Source: Rhizobium grahamii (lineage in GTDB: Bacteria > Pseudomonadota > Alphaproteobacteria > Rhizobiales > Rhizobiaceae). Taken from it: a DNA stretch of 64,000 bases. The stretch lies in contig NZ_CP043499.1 in NCBI RefSeq assembly GCF_009498215.1, positions 868,001 to 932,000 of the forward strand, in the 5' to 3' direction. Below are positions 7,105 through 15,983 of this stretch, in pieces. Both the position numbers and the translations under genes were made by a program. The notes beneath the pieces are model-generated. The model saw nothing but the letters and a program-made list of their open reading frames with translations, did no database searches and was not told the DNA's origin. Position 1 is the first letter of the stretch; the number at the start of each line of letters is the position of its first letter.

Positions 7105-8264
7105 GTGCGGTCTCCCTTAAGGGCATTGCGAAATCTTACGGCGACAACGCCATCCTCAAGGGTGTCAGCCTGGATGTGCAGCCGGGTGAGTTCATCGCGC
7201 TCGTCGGCCCCTCGGGCTGCGGAAAGAGCACGCTCCTTCGCATTCTCGCCGGCCTCGACCATGCTGATAACGGCGAGATCAGCATCGACGGCCGCGAAAT
7301 GTCGGGCGTCGCCGCAGCAGACCGCAACATCGCCATGGTCTTCCAGTCCTACGCGCTCTATCCCCACCTGACGGCGGGTCAGAACATCGCCGTGCCGCTC
7401 GCGATGCGCCGGCTTAGCCGGACACAGCGGTTTCCGTTTGTCGGACCGCTCATGCCCGGCCACCGCGCGATCCGTTCCGGCATCGCCCGCGATGTCAAGG
7501 AAACGGCAAAGGCGCTGAAGATCGATCATCTGCTCGATCGCAAACCGGCACAGATGTCAGGCGGCCAGCGCCAGCGTGTTGCATTGGCCCGTGCGATGGT
7601 GCGCCATCCGAGCGTCTTCCTGATGGACGAACCGCTCTCCAACCTCGATGCCAATCTGCGTGTCCACGCCCGCGGCGAGATCGTGGAGCTTCACCGCCGC
7701 GCCGGCGTGCCGACCGTTTATGTCACGCACGATCAGGCAGAGGCGCTTTCGATGGCCGACCGCGTCGCGGTCATGATCGGTGGGGAACTGCTGCAACTTG
7801 CAGCACCGCAGACGATCTACGACGATCCCGCCCATATCGAGGTCGCCCGCTTCGTCGGCCAGCCGCGCATCAACCTGCTTCCGGCCCGCGTCGAGAATGG
7901 GACTGTCGCTTTCGGCGATATCAGGCTGGCACTCGAGGCCAGAGGTTTCGCCGGCTCCGAGGTGACGCTCGGCATTCGTCCGGAATTCGTACAGCTTGCA
8001 GGTGATCGGCAGGGAGCGTTGTCATCGCGGATCGAACGCATGGAGTTTCTCGGTTCCGAAGTCCTCCTTTTTTGCCGCCTGGACGCAATCGGGGAAGCAA
8101 TCGTCGCCAAGCTTGCACCGGCCGAAGCCGCAGGTCTTTCCACCGGCATGCAGATCGCCCTTTCACTCGCTTCGGACAAGGCACTGGTCTTTGCCGAAGA
8201 TGGCCGCCGGCTGCGCACACTGCCGTTGACGGTCGATGCTTCCAGGGAGAAAGCCCATGGCTAG
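7101..8264 (+). CDS. CUT1-family ABC importer ATPase (UgpC/MalK-like)
   Basis: A 387-residue ATPase. Walker [10 protein letters not shown] is at 36-44, the signature SGGQRQR follows near 152, Walker B is VFLMDEP, and the H-loop is YVTHDQ. A C-terminal TOBE-type domain follows. It carries an extra basic segment of about 15-20 residues after the Q-loop (RLSRTQRFPFVGPLMPGHRA), absent from the two other UgpC-type ATPases in this window. It drives import for the two permeases that follow. It starts inside the phosphoesterase stop and overlaps the next gene by 8 bases. Confidence 0.9.
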   Translation: MSAVSLKGIAKSYGDNAILKGVSLDVQPGEFIALVGPSGCGKSTLLRILAGLDHADNGEISIDGREMSGVAAADRNIAMVFQSYALYPHLTAGQNIAVPLAMRRLSRTQRFPFVGPLMPGHRAIRSGIARDVKETAKALKIDHLLDRKPAQMSGGQRQRVALARAMVRHPSVFLMDEPLSNLDANLRVHARGEIVELHRRAGVPTVYVTHDQAEALSMADRVAVMIGGELLQLAAPQTIYDDPAHIEVARFVGQPRINLLPARVENGTVAFGDIRLALEARGFAGSEVTLGIRPEFVQLAGDRQGALSSRIERMEFLGSEVLLFCRLDAIGEAIVAKLAPAEAAGLSTGMQIALSLASDKALVFAEDGRRLRTLPLTVDASREKAHG

Positions 8265-9183
8265 CATCGCCATCAATCACGAGGGTGCAGCTTCCGCCGC
8301 TGTCCAGCACGAGCGCAGCGAGGCGCGCACCGCCTGGTTGCTGGCGACGCCGGCAATCGTGCTCCTTGTCCTTTTCGTGCTGCTTCCCGTCGTTGCCGTG
8401 CTGATCCTCGGCTTTACGGATTTTGAACTCGGCGTCGGCAACATCCGCTTCGTCGGCTTCGAGAACTATACTCACCTCTTCGGCGACCGCATCTTCCGCA
8501 AGGCGCTCTGGAACACGACGCTCTACACTGCAATCGTCGCGCCTGTTTCGATCCTGCTCGGTCTTGGCGTCGCGATGCTGATCGAAGGTGAAGGCTGGGC
8601 GAAGAGCTTTTTCCGTACCGCCTATTTCCTGCCGGTCGTTTCCCTGATCGTCGCGATGGCAACCGTGTGGCAGTATCTGTTTCATCCGACCATCGGGCCG
8701 ATCAATGCACTGGCTGGCCTCGCCGGTCTGCCCAAGCTCAACTGGCTCGGCAGCTCATCGACCGCGCTCTACAGCCTTGCCATCATCGGCATCTGGCAAT
8801 CGGTCGGCTTCAACATGGTGTTGTTTCTTGCCGGACTGACGGCAATCCCGAGGGAGCTCTATGCCGCGGCCGAGATCGATGGCGCGAAATCGTCGCTTGA
8901 CCGCTTCCGCCTCGTGACCTGGCCGATGCTCGGGCCGACCACGCTTTTTGTCGTCATCATCAGCATCACCAATGCAGTGAAGACGTTCGAGACCGTGAAG
9001 ACATTGACGGATGGCGGTCCGAACCATGCCTCCGAAGTGCTGCTCTTCACAATCTACCAGGAAGGCTTCGTGTACATGAAGGTCGGCTATGCCTCCGCCA
9101 TGACCGTGGTCTTTCTCGCCATTCTCGTCGTGCTGATGTTCCTTCAGTACCGTATCCTCGACCGGCGGGTGCACTACACATGA
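8257..9183 (+). CDS. CUT1 ABC importer permease (UgpA/MalF-like)
   Basis: A 308-residue membrane protein with six predicted hydrophobic segments and the EAA loop (EIDGAKSSLDRFRLVTWPML) that docks the ATPase. ATG 8257, inside the ATPase stop region, gives the N-terminus MASIAINHEG. The gene overlaps the second permease by ATGA at 9180-9183. It forms the inner-membrane channel together with the next gene. Confidence 0.9.
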   Translation: MASIAINHEGAASAAVQHERSEARTAWLLATPAIVLLVLFVLLPVVAVLILGFTDFELGVGNIRFVGFENYTHLFGDRIFRKALWNTTLYTAIVAPVSILLGLGVAMLIEGEGWAKSFFRTAYFLPVVSLIVAMATVWQYLFHPTIGPINALAGLAGLPKLNWLGSSSTALYSLAIIGIWQSVGFNMVLFLAGLTAIPRELYAAAEIDGAKSSLDRFRLVTWPMLGPTTLFVVIISITNAVKTFETVKTLTDGGPNHASEVLLFTIYQEGFVYMKVGYASAMTVVFLAILVVLMFLQYRILDRRVHYT

Positions 9184-10019
9184 GAGAACAGTCTCGTCTG
9201 ACGCCCGGTCGCGTGTTGCGGCTGGCGCTCCTGATCCTCGGCGCCATCATCTTCCTGGCGCCCTACATCTTCATGATCTCCACGGCCGGTAAGGCGCAGG
9301 ATGATATCTTCACTGCGGCCCTGTCGCTTATCCCGCAGCAGTTCCGCTACCTGGAGAATTTCAGCAAGGCGCTTGCGAAAGTCGATATGGGCCGGCTTCT
9401 GTGGAACGGCGTTCTCGTCTGCGCGCTGATTTTCTTCTTTCAGGTGATTGTCGCCATTCCTTGTGCCTACGCCATGGCCAAGCTGCGTTTCCGCGCAGCG
9501 CGCACCATGATGGCGCTCGTCATGCTGGGGCTGCTTGTGCCGATCCACGCAACTGCGCTGCCGCTCTACGTCGGCTTCGACAAGCTCTCGCTGCTCAACA
9601 GCTATACCGCGCTGGTCGCGCCGTTCACGATTTCGGTTTTCGCGATTTTCCTGTTCCTGCAGTTCTTCCGCGCCATGCCTGACGATCTCATCAATGCCGC
9701 GCGGCTCGATGGCATGTCGGAACTCGGCATCATCTCCCGCGTGATCGTGCCGAACGCATGGCCGGCGGTCACCGCATTCGCGATCTTCTCGGTCGTCGCG
9801 CACTGGAACGATCTCTATTGGCCTCTGATCGTGATCAGCAAGCCGCAATACGCCACGCCGCCGCTTGGTCTCATGAACTTCCGCGCCGCGGAAGCCGGTG
9901 ACGACTACGGGGCGCTGATGGCGGCCACCATCATCATCACCATCCCTCTCGTCGCAGCCTACCTGTTCGCCCAGAAGCGCTTCGTCGAAGGCATAACCAT
10001 GACCGGTCTCAAAGGCTGA
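9180..10019 (+). CDS. CUT1 ABC importer permease (UgpE/MalG-like)
   Basis: A 279-residue membrane protein with six hydrophobic segments, an EAA loop (ARLDGMSELGIISRVIVPNAWP) and the MalG-type ending VEGITMTGLKG. It partners the preceding permease, to which it is coupled by a 4-base overlap. The binding-protein gene follows 25 bases later. Confidence 0.9.
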   Translation: MREQSRLTPGRVLRLALLILGAIIFLAPYIFMISTAGKAQDDIFTAALSLIPQQFRYLENFSKALAKVDMGRLLWNGVLVCALIFFFQVIVAIPCAYAMAKLRFRAARTMMALVMLGLLVPIHATALPLYVGFDKLSLLNSYTALVAPFTISVFAIFLFLQFFRAMPDDLINAARLDGMSELGIISRVIVPNAWPAVTAFAIFSVVAHWNDLYWPLIVISKPQYATPPLGLMNFRAAEAGDDYGALMAATIIITIPLVAAYLFAQKRFVEGITMTGLKG

Positions 10020-10044
10020 CCGGTCGAACCCAGGAGAACCAGCG

Positions 10045-11310
10045 ATGAAGCATTTCACCAAGTTCCTCGCAGCGGCGACGCTGTCGATGGCTGCGGCCCT
10101 GCCGGCCTATGCCGAAACAACGCTGACCGTGCACTATCCCATGCCAGGTTTCTTCAAGGACGTGATGGACACGGTCTCGAAGAAGTTCATGGAAGAAAAC
10201 CCGGACATCAAGATCCAGTTCGCCGCCCCGTCCGCGACCTATGAGGATGGCATCCAGCTCATTCTGCGCCAGGCCGGCACCTCGGAAATGCCCGACCTCA
10301 CCTTCATCGGTTTGAACCGCCTTCGCATGCTCGACGCCCGCAATGTCGCTGTCGACCTGACGCCGATTGTCCAGAAAGAGGGCAACATGGCCGAGCAGGG
10401 TTTCTCCGACACCATTCTCAAGCTCGCCCAGGTCAACGGCAAGCAGGTCGGCCTCGCTTTCGCGACCTCGAACCCGATCATGTATTACAACGCCGATCTG
10501 GTGAAGGCTGCCGGTGGCGACCCTGACAACCCGCCGAAGACCTGGGACGAAGTCATCGCGCTCGGTGGCAAGATCAAGGCACTCGGCAATGGCGTCGACG
10601 GCATCGACTTCCGTTGGCAGGGTGACGACTGGATGTTCTCGGCACTGCTCTTCGGCGCCGGCGGCTCGATGCTGAGCCCGGACGAACAGAAGGTCGCCTT
10701 CAACGGTCCCGAAGGCCAGAAGGCCGTCGACCTGATCGCCCGCATGGTCAAGGAAGGCGGAATGCCGGTGTTCACCAAGCCGGCAGGCGAGCAGGCTTTT
10801 GCCGCCGGTAAGGTTGGTTTCGAGTTCCAGACGACTGGCGCGCTCGTCAACACGATCAAGAATGTCGGCAAGAAGTTCGATCTGCGCACGGCGAAGATCC
10901 CGCTGATCGATCCTGAAAAGGGCCACCTGCCGACCGGCGGCAACGCCGTCGTCATCCTGACCCATGACACCGCCAAGCAGGAAGCCGCCTGGAAGTTCGC
11001 GAAGTTCGCCGCCGGTCCTTACGGCGCTTCGGTTGTCGTCCCCGGCACCGGCTACGTCCCGAACAACGAACTTGCCGCCAAGTCGGCTGAGTATCTCGGT
11101 GACTTCTACAAGAAGAACCCGCTCTTCCAGGCCGGCCTCAGCCAGATGCCCCTGATGGTTCCGTGGTATGCCTTCCCGGGATCGAACGGCGTCAAGGTTA
11201 CCCAGACGATCGTCGACAACCTCTCCCGTATCGTCGACGGCTCTGCCGAACCGAAGGAAGCGCTTGACGACGCAGCCGCCGATGTCGAAGGCATGCTGCC
11301 GCGCAGCTAA
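10045..11310 (+). CDS. CUT1 ABC importer periplasmic binding protein
   Basis: A 421-residue solute-binding protein of the UgpB/MalE fold. A signal peptide (AYAET, cleavage near residue 23) precedes the binding domain. The HYPMPGFFKDVMDTVSKKFM and GNGVDGIDFRWQGDDWMFSALLFGAGG stretches fit glycerol-phosphate or oligosaccharide binders. AGGAG precedes the ATG. Being last in the operon with a phosphoesterase first suggests a phosphodiester or polyol substrate, but this is inference. It converges on the LacI-type gene with only 6 bases between stops. Confidence 0.88.
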   Translation: MKHFTKFLAAATLSMAAALPAYAETTLTVHYPMPGFFKDVMDTVSKKFMEENPDIKIQFAAPSATYEDGIQLILRQAGTSEMPDLTFIGLNRLRMLDARNVAVDLTPIVQKEGNMAEQGFSDTILKLAQVNGKQVGLAFATSNPIMYYNADLVKAAGGDPDNPPKTWDEVIALGGKIKALGNGVDGIDFRWQGDDWMFSALLFGAGGSMLSPDEQKVAFNGPEGQKAVDLIARMVKEGGMPVFTKPAGEQAFAAGKVGFEFQTTGALVNTIKNVGKKFDLRTAKIPLIDPEKGHLPTGGNAVVILTHDTAKQEAAWKFAKFAAGPYGASVVVPGTGYVPNNELAAKSAEYLGDFYKKNPLFQAGLSQMPLMVPWYAFPGSNGVKVTQTIVDNLSRIVDGSAEPKEALDDAAADVEGMLPRS

Positions 11311-11316
11311 GACGCA

Positions 11317-12348
11317 TTATGAATGATAATGGGAACCGCCGCGCCTGAGGGTTGCGGCGTTTTCGCCTTGTTCAAGGGTTCGCACGGTGCCTCCTTCACG
11401 CAAAACATAGGAGAGCTCGAGATGCCGGCGCGGCGCATTGTTCTCGGCGATATCGAGCAGCAGCGAGGCGGCGGTCGTCCCCATGATGGCATCCGGCATC
11501 TCGATGGTCGTCAGCGGCGGATCGATGAGCTTGCCGATCGCGATGCCGTCGAAGCCGGCGACAGAGACATCACCGGGAACCGAAAGCCCCTCGCGCCGTA
11601 CCGCTCCGATCACGCTGAGCGCGATCAGATCGTTCGAACCGATGATCGCCGTTGGCCGGTGGGCCTGCAGGGCGCGAGCGAGATCCAGTTGGTCGTAGCC
11701 GCTGACAAAAGACGTCTCGATGGCAGGAAGCGGCGCCACTCCCGCCTCCTCCATCGCCTTCCGGTATCCGTGATATCGCAGCAGCGCCCGGTCCGAGGCG
11801 GCGAAGTTGCCGGAGACATAGAGGATCCTGCTGTGCCCCCTCGACAGCAGGAATTCGGTCAGCCGGTGCCCTGCCTTGTAGTTGTTGACGGTCACCGCCG
11901 CAGGAAAGCGCTCGCTCGGCGAACTGCCGAGAAGCACGGTCGGCGGCAAGTCGCGCTGGGCCGCAAGGCTGGTGCCACCATCGCAGACCGTTAAGATGAG
12001 ACCGGTCGGGCGCTCGCCCAACAAGCTGGCGACCGCATGCGCCTCCTGGTCCGGATCATAGTTCGACTGGGCAATCAGAACGCTGTGGCCGGCGGCTAAC
12101 ATGCGGTTCTGTATGCCTGACAGCGAGGAGGCGAAAACCGGATTGGTAACGCTCGGCACCAGGACACCGATGACGGGGCGCCGGGTATTGCGTGTGAATG
12201 GTGCGCCGAATCCGTAGCCGATCTCCGCTGCCGCCCGCCGTACCCGAAGCGCAGTCGCCTGGCTGACCGGTCCGCTCAGATTCAGGACCCGGCTCGCAGT
12301 CGCTGACGAACAGCCCGCCCGCAACGCAACCTGTTTCAAAGTCGCCAT
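11317..12348 (-). CDS. LacI/GalR-family transcriptional regulator
   Basis: A 343-residue repressor: N-terminal helix-turn-helix (MATLKQVALRAGCSSATASRVLN) and hinge, then a periplasmic-binding-like effector domain from about residue 60. ATG 12348, with GAGGG about 9 bases upstream, gives the canonical LacI N-terminus; an upstream in-frame ATG adds 25 atypical residues. It converges with the ABC operon it probably controls. I did not find a convincing LacI operator near 6039-6267. Confidence 0.88.
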   Translation of the reverse strand: MATLKQVALRAGCSSATASRVLNLSGPVSQATALRVRRAAAEIGYGFGAPFTRNTRRPVIGVLVPSVTNPVFASSLSGIQNRMLAAGHSVLIAQSNYDPDQEAHAVASLLGERPTGLILTVCDGGTSLAAQRDLPPTVLLGSSPSERFPAAVTVNNYKAGHRLTEFLLSRGHSRILYVSGNFAASDRALLRYHGYRKAMEEAGVAPLPAIETSFVSGYDQLDLARALQAHRPTAIIGSNDLIALSVIGAVRREGLSVPGDVSVAGFDGIAIGKLIDPPLTTIEMPDAIMGTTAASLLLDIAENNAPRRHLELSYVLREGGTVRTLEQGENAATLRRGGSHYHS

Positions 12349-12496
12349 CGATCGTCGCCCTCGCTCGGAAGATAAGTTGGGGCGGATCAATACACACGGC
12401 TTGTCATGGAACGATGACGGCATTCGATGGAACGCCGACGGCCTTCACCCAGGCGTCAAAACCTGACCGGCCGACTAACGACGGGCGCGGACGACT

Positions 12497-12799
12497 TCAA
12501 TGCCTCGTCGGGGATATAGCCTCGGACTGCGAGATGTCATTCAACGTAGCCAGAAGCTTCTGGAAGCCGCGCAGTATGTTCTGGAGTTCCTCTTCCTCCA
12601 TGGCAACGATCTCCGGCAGCCTTGCGGAAACGGATGCGATCAGCCGATCGATCCAGATGCATTTTTCCGCCGGCACGTCCCGGAGCGTCACGTCCCTGTA
12701 GGTTTCCAACTGCTGCAAGATGCGGGTCATCAGACAACGTCTGTCTTCAATCGTCAGCCTGCGTGCATGTGCGATCTCAAATTCGCGAGCGGCAGTCAT
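12497..12799 (-). CDS. Small hypothetical protein, 100 residues
   Basis: I do not recognise this protein. It is 100 residues, charged, mostly helix-forming, with no signal peptide and no membrane segment. Cysteines are at 22 and 47. A strong GGGAGG lies 7 bases before the ATG, which argues that it is translated. It stands alone between the LacI-type gene and the cytochrome gene, with about 150-190 bases of empty DNA on either side. Confidence 0.55.
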   Translation of the reverse strand: MTAAREFEIAHARRLTIEDRRCLMTRILQQLETYRDVTLRDVPAEKCIWIDRLIASVSARLPEIVAMEEEELQNILRGFQKLLATLNDISQSEAISPTRH

Positions 12800-12987
12800 G
12801 GCGTCCTCCCTGTTGTCCGAAATAGCTAGCAGAATTCAGCAGTTCCGGCCACGGACTTAGGTCCCACTTCAAATAGCGTAGGGAAACGGGAGCATCGGAG
12901 TATGCCCAGCCCTTTTGAGAGGTTCTTAGGGCCGGAGTATCAGGCTTCGGGAAGCCGGTTCTTTCCGGCCTCCCGATTGTGCGATAG

Positions 12988-14217
12988 CTAGTCGCGCAGT
13001 GCTTCGCGAAGCTTCTCTACCTGAGATGCTTCCACGGCGGGCGCCGCATTACCCCAACTGTTGCGGACATAAGTCAGCACATTGGCAACGTCCTTGTCGG
13101 AGAGATTCCAGGCAAAGGAAGGCATCGACGGCCCGGTCGGCGCCGCATGCGTGCCGCCGGACTGGCTGCCGGCAAGAACCACGCGCATGAGGTTCGTGGC
13201 ATCGTCGTTGTTGACGAAGGCCGCACTGGCGAGCTGCGGAAACAGCTTCGGCACGCCGGCACCGTTCGGTGTGTGGCAGGCCGAGCAACGGTCGGCATAG
13301 ATCGCCGCCCCTGCGACCATGCGCCCGTCGCTTGCCGGGATCGGCTGCGGAACAACGATCGTGATTTCACCGCTGTCCTTCAGATAGGTCGCAACCGCCT
13401 TCAGGTCCGCATCGGTCCAGTGCTGGCTCGACTTTTCGACCTCTTCGGCCATCGGCCCGGAGGCGATGTCGAAGCGATTTGTACCCGTCTTCAGATAGGC
13501 GACGATGTCGTCCTCCGTCCACGCTCCGATCCCCTTGTGCGCGTCAGTGGTGATGTCCGGAGCGTACCAGTTGTCGAGGTTGCCGCCCTGGAGGAACTGA
13601 CTATTCTTGTCACCCCCCATCATATTCTTCGGCGTATGGCAGGTGCCGCAATGCGCGAGACCTTGGACGATGTATGCGCCACGGTTCCAGTCCGGCGTTT
13701 TCGAAGCGTCTGGTTTGAACTCACCCTTGTCGAAATTCAACGCATTCCAGACCGAGAGGCTGGCGCGCACGTCGAACGGGAATGGCAACTGATTGGTTTC
13801 GACCTTGTTGTTCACCGGCTCCAGGCTTTGGAGATAGGCGAAGATCGCGGCGTTGTCCTCTTTCGAGACCTTGGTATAGGCCGTGAACGGCATTGCGCCA
13901 TAGAGATGATAACCACCCCTGCCCTCGCCTTCGGACATGACCTTTTGGAACTCGTCCGGCGTCATGCGGCCGATGCCCGTTTCCGGATCCGGCGTGATAT
14001 TGGGGCCGACCAGATCGCCGAATGGCGTCTTCAGGACGACGCCGCCGGCGAAAGGCTTTCCGCCGGGCGCCGTATGGCAGGCCGAACAGTCACCGAGGGT
14101 AGCAAGATAGCGCCCCTTGTCGATCTGCTCGAAAGAATCCTCGCGCGCCGACTGGGCAGCGGCGGAGTGTGCGACCAGCGCTAGGGCGCCCGCCGCAATC
14201 AGAAGGGAGTTTCTCAT
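12988..14217 (-). CDS. Triheme cytochrome c subunit of a membrane-associated alcohol/gluconate-type dehydrogenase
   Basis: A 409-residue periplasmic protein with a signal peptide (HSAAAQ, cleavage near 21) and three CxxCH heme sites at residues 44-48, 190-194 and 311-315. This is the standard arrangement for the cytochrome subunit of gluconate 2-dehydrogenase, sorbitol dehydrogenase and FAD-glucose dehydrogenase complexes. It passes electrons from the flavoprotein to quinone or oxidase. It is last in a three-gene minus-strand operon and overlaps the flavoprotein gene by 4 bases. Confidence 0.9.
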   Translation of the reverse strand: MRNSLLIAAGALALVAHSAAAQSAREDSFEQIDKGRYLATLGDCSACHTAPGGKPFAGGVVLKTPFGDLVGPNITPDPETGIGRMTPDEFQKVMSEGEGRGGYHLYGAMPFTAYTKVSKEDNAAIFAYLQSLEPVNNKVETNQLPFPFDVRASLSVWNALNFDKGEFKPDASKTPDWNRGAYIVQGLAHCGTCHTPKNMMGGDKNSQFLQGGNLDNWYAPDITTDAHKGIGAWTEDDIVAYLKTGTNRFDIASGPMAEEVEKSSQHWTDADLKAVATYLKDSGEITIVVPQPIPASDGRMVAGAAIYADRCSACHTPNGAGVPKLFPQLASAAFVNNDDATNLMRVVLAGSQSGGTHAAPTGPSMPSFAWNLSDKDVANVLTYVRNSWGNAAPAVEASQVEKLREALRD

Positions 14218-15980
14218 GCTTGCACCAACGGTCCCGGGTTTTTCAGATATTGGTTACGGATGGCATCCGCCGCCTTGAACGCCAGTGCGCCGACCGTACC
14301 GGTGGGGTTGTAGCCGGGGTTCTGCGGGAAGGCGGAGGCGCCGACGACGAAGAGGTTCGGTACATCCCAGGTCTGCAGGTATTTATTGACCGAGCTAGTC
14401 TTCGGATCGGCGCCCATGACGAAACCGCCGACAACGTGAGACGATTGATAGGGGCCGGTATTCCAATGCCCTTTCATCGGATTCTTGACGATCTGCTTGG
14501 CACCCATCGCTTCCGCGATTTCGGCAACCTTGTCAGTGCAATAGGATGCCATCTTCAAGTCGTTTTCAGGGAAGTCGAAGGTGACGCGCAGCAGCGGCCT
14601 GCCGAGACGGTCCGTGTAGGTCGGATCAAGCGACAGGTAGTTGTTGCGTGTCGTGTAGCTGGAGGCCTCGCAGCCGACGCTTGCGGTCGACAGGTAGTGC
14701 TTCACCGTTGCCTTCTTCCAATCCGAACCCCATTTCGGCGTGCCAGGAGGTGTCGGACGGTAGTTGATGGGAGCAGCGCCGATCGGAGTGATGCGGATGC
14801 TGCCGCCACCGAAGAAGCCAAGGCCCGAGTGGTCGAAGTTGTCGTTGTTGAACTCGTCGATACCCATGCCGACGGCGCCGCCGCCAATGAACGGATTGAA
14901 GTTCTTGTCATCGAAGAAGAGCTGCACGCCGTTTGCCGTTTGATAGGCGTAGTTGCGGCCCGTCGTGCCGACATTGGTAGCAGGATCATAGGGCGTGCCG
15001 ACGCCAGACAGCAGCATCAGGCGCACATTCTCGAAGGTAAAGGCGGTCACGACGACGAGATCGGCGGGCTGTTCCCACTCCTCGCCCGAGGAATCGACAA
15101 AGATGACACCAGTTGCCTTCTTGCCTGTGGAATCGAGCGTGATCCTCAGCACCTCGGAGTTGGTGCGGGCGGTGAAGTTGGACTTGCGCACAAGAGCCGG
15201 CAGGATCGTCGTGATCGCGCTCGCCTTCGAATAGTTGGCGCAGCCGTAGTTGGTGCAGAAGCCGCAGAAGGTGCACGGCCCCATCGTGACGCCGAGTGGG
15301 TTGGTATAGGGCTCCGAGATCAGCGCGGACGGAACCGGGAATGGATTGTAACCGAGGTCTTTCGCCGCCTTGGCAAACAAGGTCGGACCATAGGGCTGCT
15401 TCATCGGCCCCGTCGGATACTCGTTGGATCGCGGTCCCTCGAAAGGATTGCCGCCCTCCTTGATCTCGCCGCGGAGATTTCCGGCTTTCCCGGAGATGCC
15501 CGCAATCTTGTCGAAGGCATCGTAGAAGGGCTCCATTTCATTCCAGTCGGTGCCCCAATCCTGCAGGACAAGCTCTTCAGGAATGGCTGACGCGCCGTAC
15601 TTTTCGGTCAGGTGGCTCTTCAGGCGAAATTCGTCCGGCTGGAAACGGAATGTGATGCCCGCCCAGTGATTGCCGGCGCCGCCGGTGCCGTTGCCCGGAT
15701 GGAACGATCCCCAATTGCGCATCGGGAGCGCCGTCTGGGAGGGATTGTTGCGGGCAGTGATGGTGTTCTGTGCAGTCCGCAGCATCAGTTCCTGACGCTG
15801 GGCATAGCGCAGTTCGTCGGCAACGGAGGCCACGTTGAAATCCGCGGCGGTATCGCGCCACGGGCCGCGTTCGAGCGCCACGACGTCAAGGCCCTGGTCG
15901 GTCAGTTCATTTGCGATGATCGCCCCGGCCCAGCCAAGGCCGATGACCACTGCGTCGGTGGAAGGCAGTTTGCGCGCCAT
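14214..15980 (-). CDS. GMC-family FAD-dependent dehydrogenase, catalytic subunit
   Basis: A 588-residue flavoprotein. The FAD-binding GLGWAG motif is at 14-19, the conserved HPGNGTGGAGNHWAG segment near 94-108, and the C-terminal catalytic His (SSHVVGG) and Asn (GYNPTGTVGA) regions near 530-560. A CTFCGFCTNYGC cluster places four cysteines at 236, 239, 242 and 247, which fits the iron-sulfur site described for bacterial FAD-glucose dehydrogenases. The substrate (gluconate, glucose, sorbitol or another polyol) cannot be decided. It has no signal peptide of its own, so export probably depends on the Tat signal of the small subunit. Confidence 0.9.
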   Translation of the reverse strand: MARKLPSTDAVVIGLGWAGAIIANELTDQGLDVVALERGPWRDTAADFNVASVADELRYAQRQELMLRTAQNTITARNNPSQTALPMRNWGSFHPGNGTGGAGNHWAGITFRFQPDEFRLKSHLTEKYGASAIPEELVLQDWGTDWNEMEPFYDAFDKIAGISGKAGNLRGEIKEGGNPFEGPRSNEYPTGPMKQPYGPTLFAKAAKDLGYNPFPVPSALISEPYTNPLGVTMGPCTFCGFCTNYGCANYSKASAITTILPALVRKSNFTARTNSEVLRITLDSTGKKATGVIFVDSSGEEWEQPADLVVVTAFTFENVRLMLLSGVGTPYDPATNVGTTGRNYAYQTANGVQLFFDDKNFNPFIGGGAVGMGIDEFNNDNFDHSGLGFFGGGSIRITPIGAAPINYRPTPPGTPKWGSDWKKATVKHYLSTASVGCEASSYTTRNNYLSLDPTYTDRLGRPLLRVTFDFPENDLKMASYCTDKVAEIAEAMGAKQIVKNPMKGHWNTGPYQSSHVVGGFVMGADPKTSSVNKYLQTWDVPNLFVVGASAFPQNPGYNPTGTVGALAFKAADAIRNQYLKNPGPLVQA

Positions 15981-15983
15981 GTC

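Noticed and set aside
14169-15590. 473-codon plus-strand frame opposite the GMC gene
   Set aside because: Shadow frame; the minus strand carries clear FAD and catalytic motifs.
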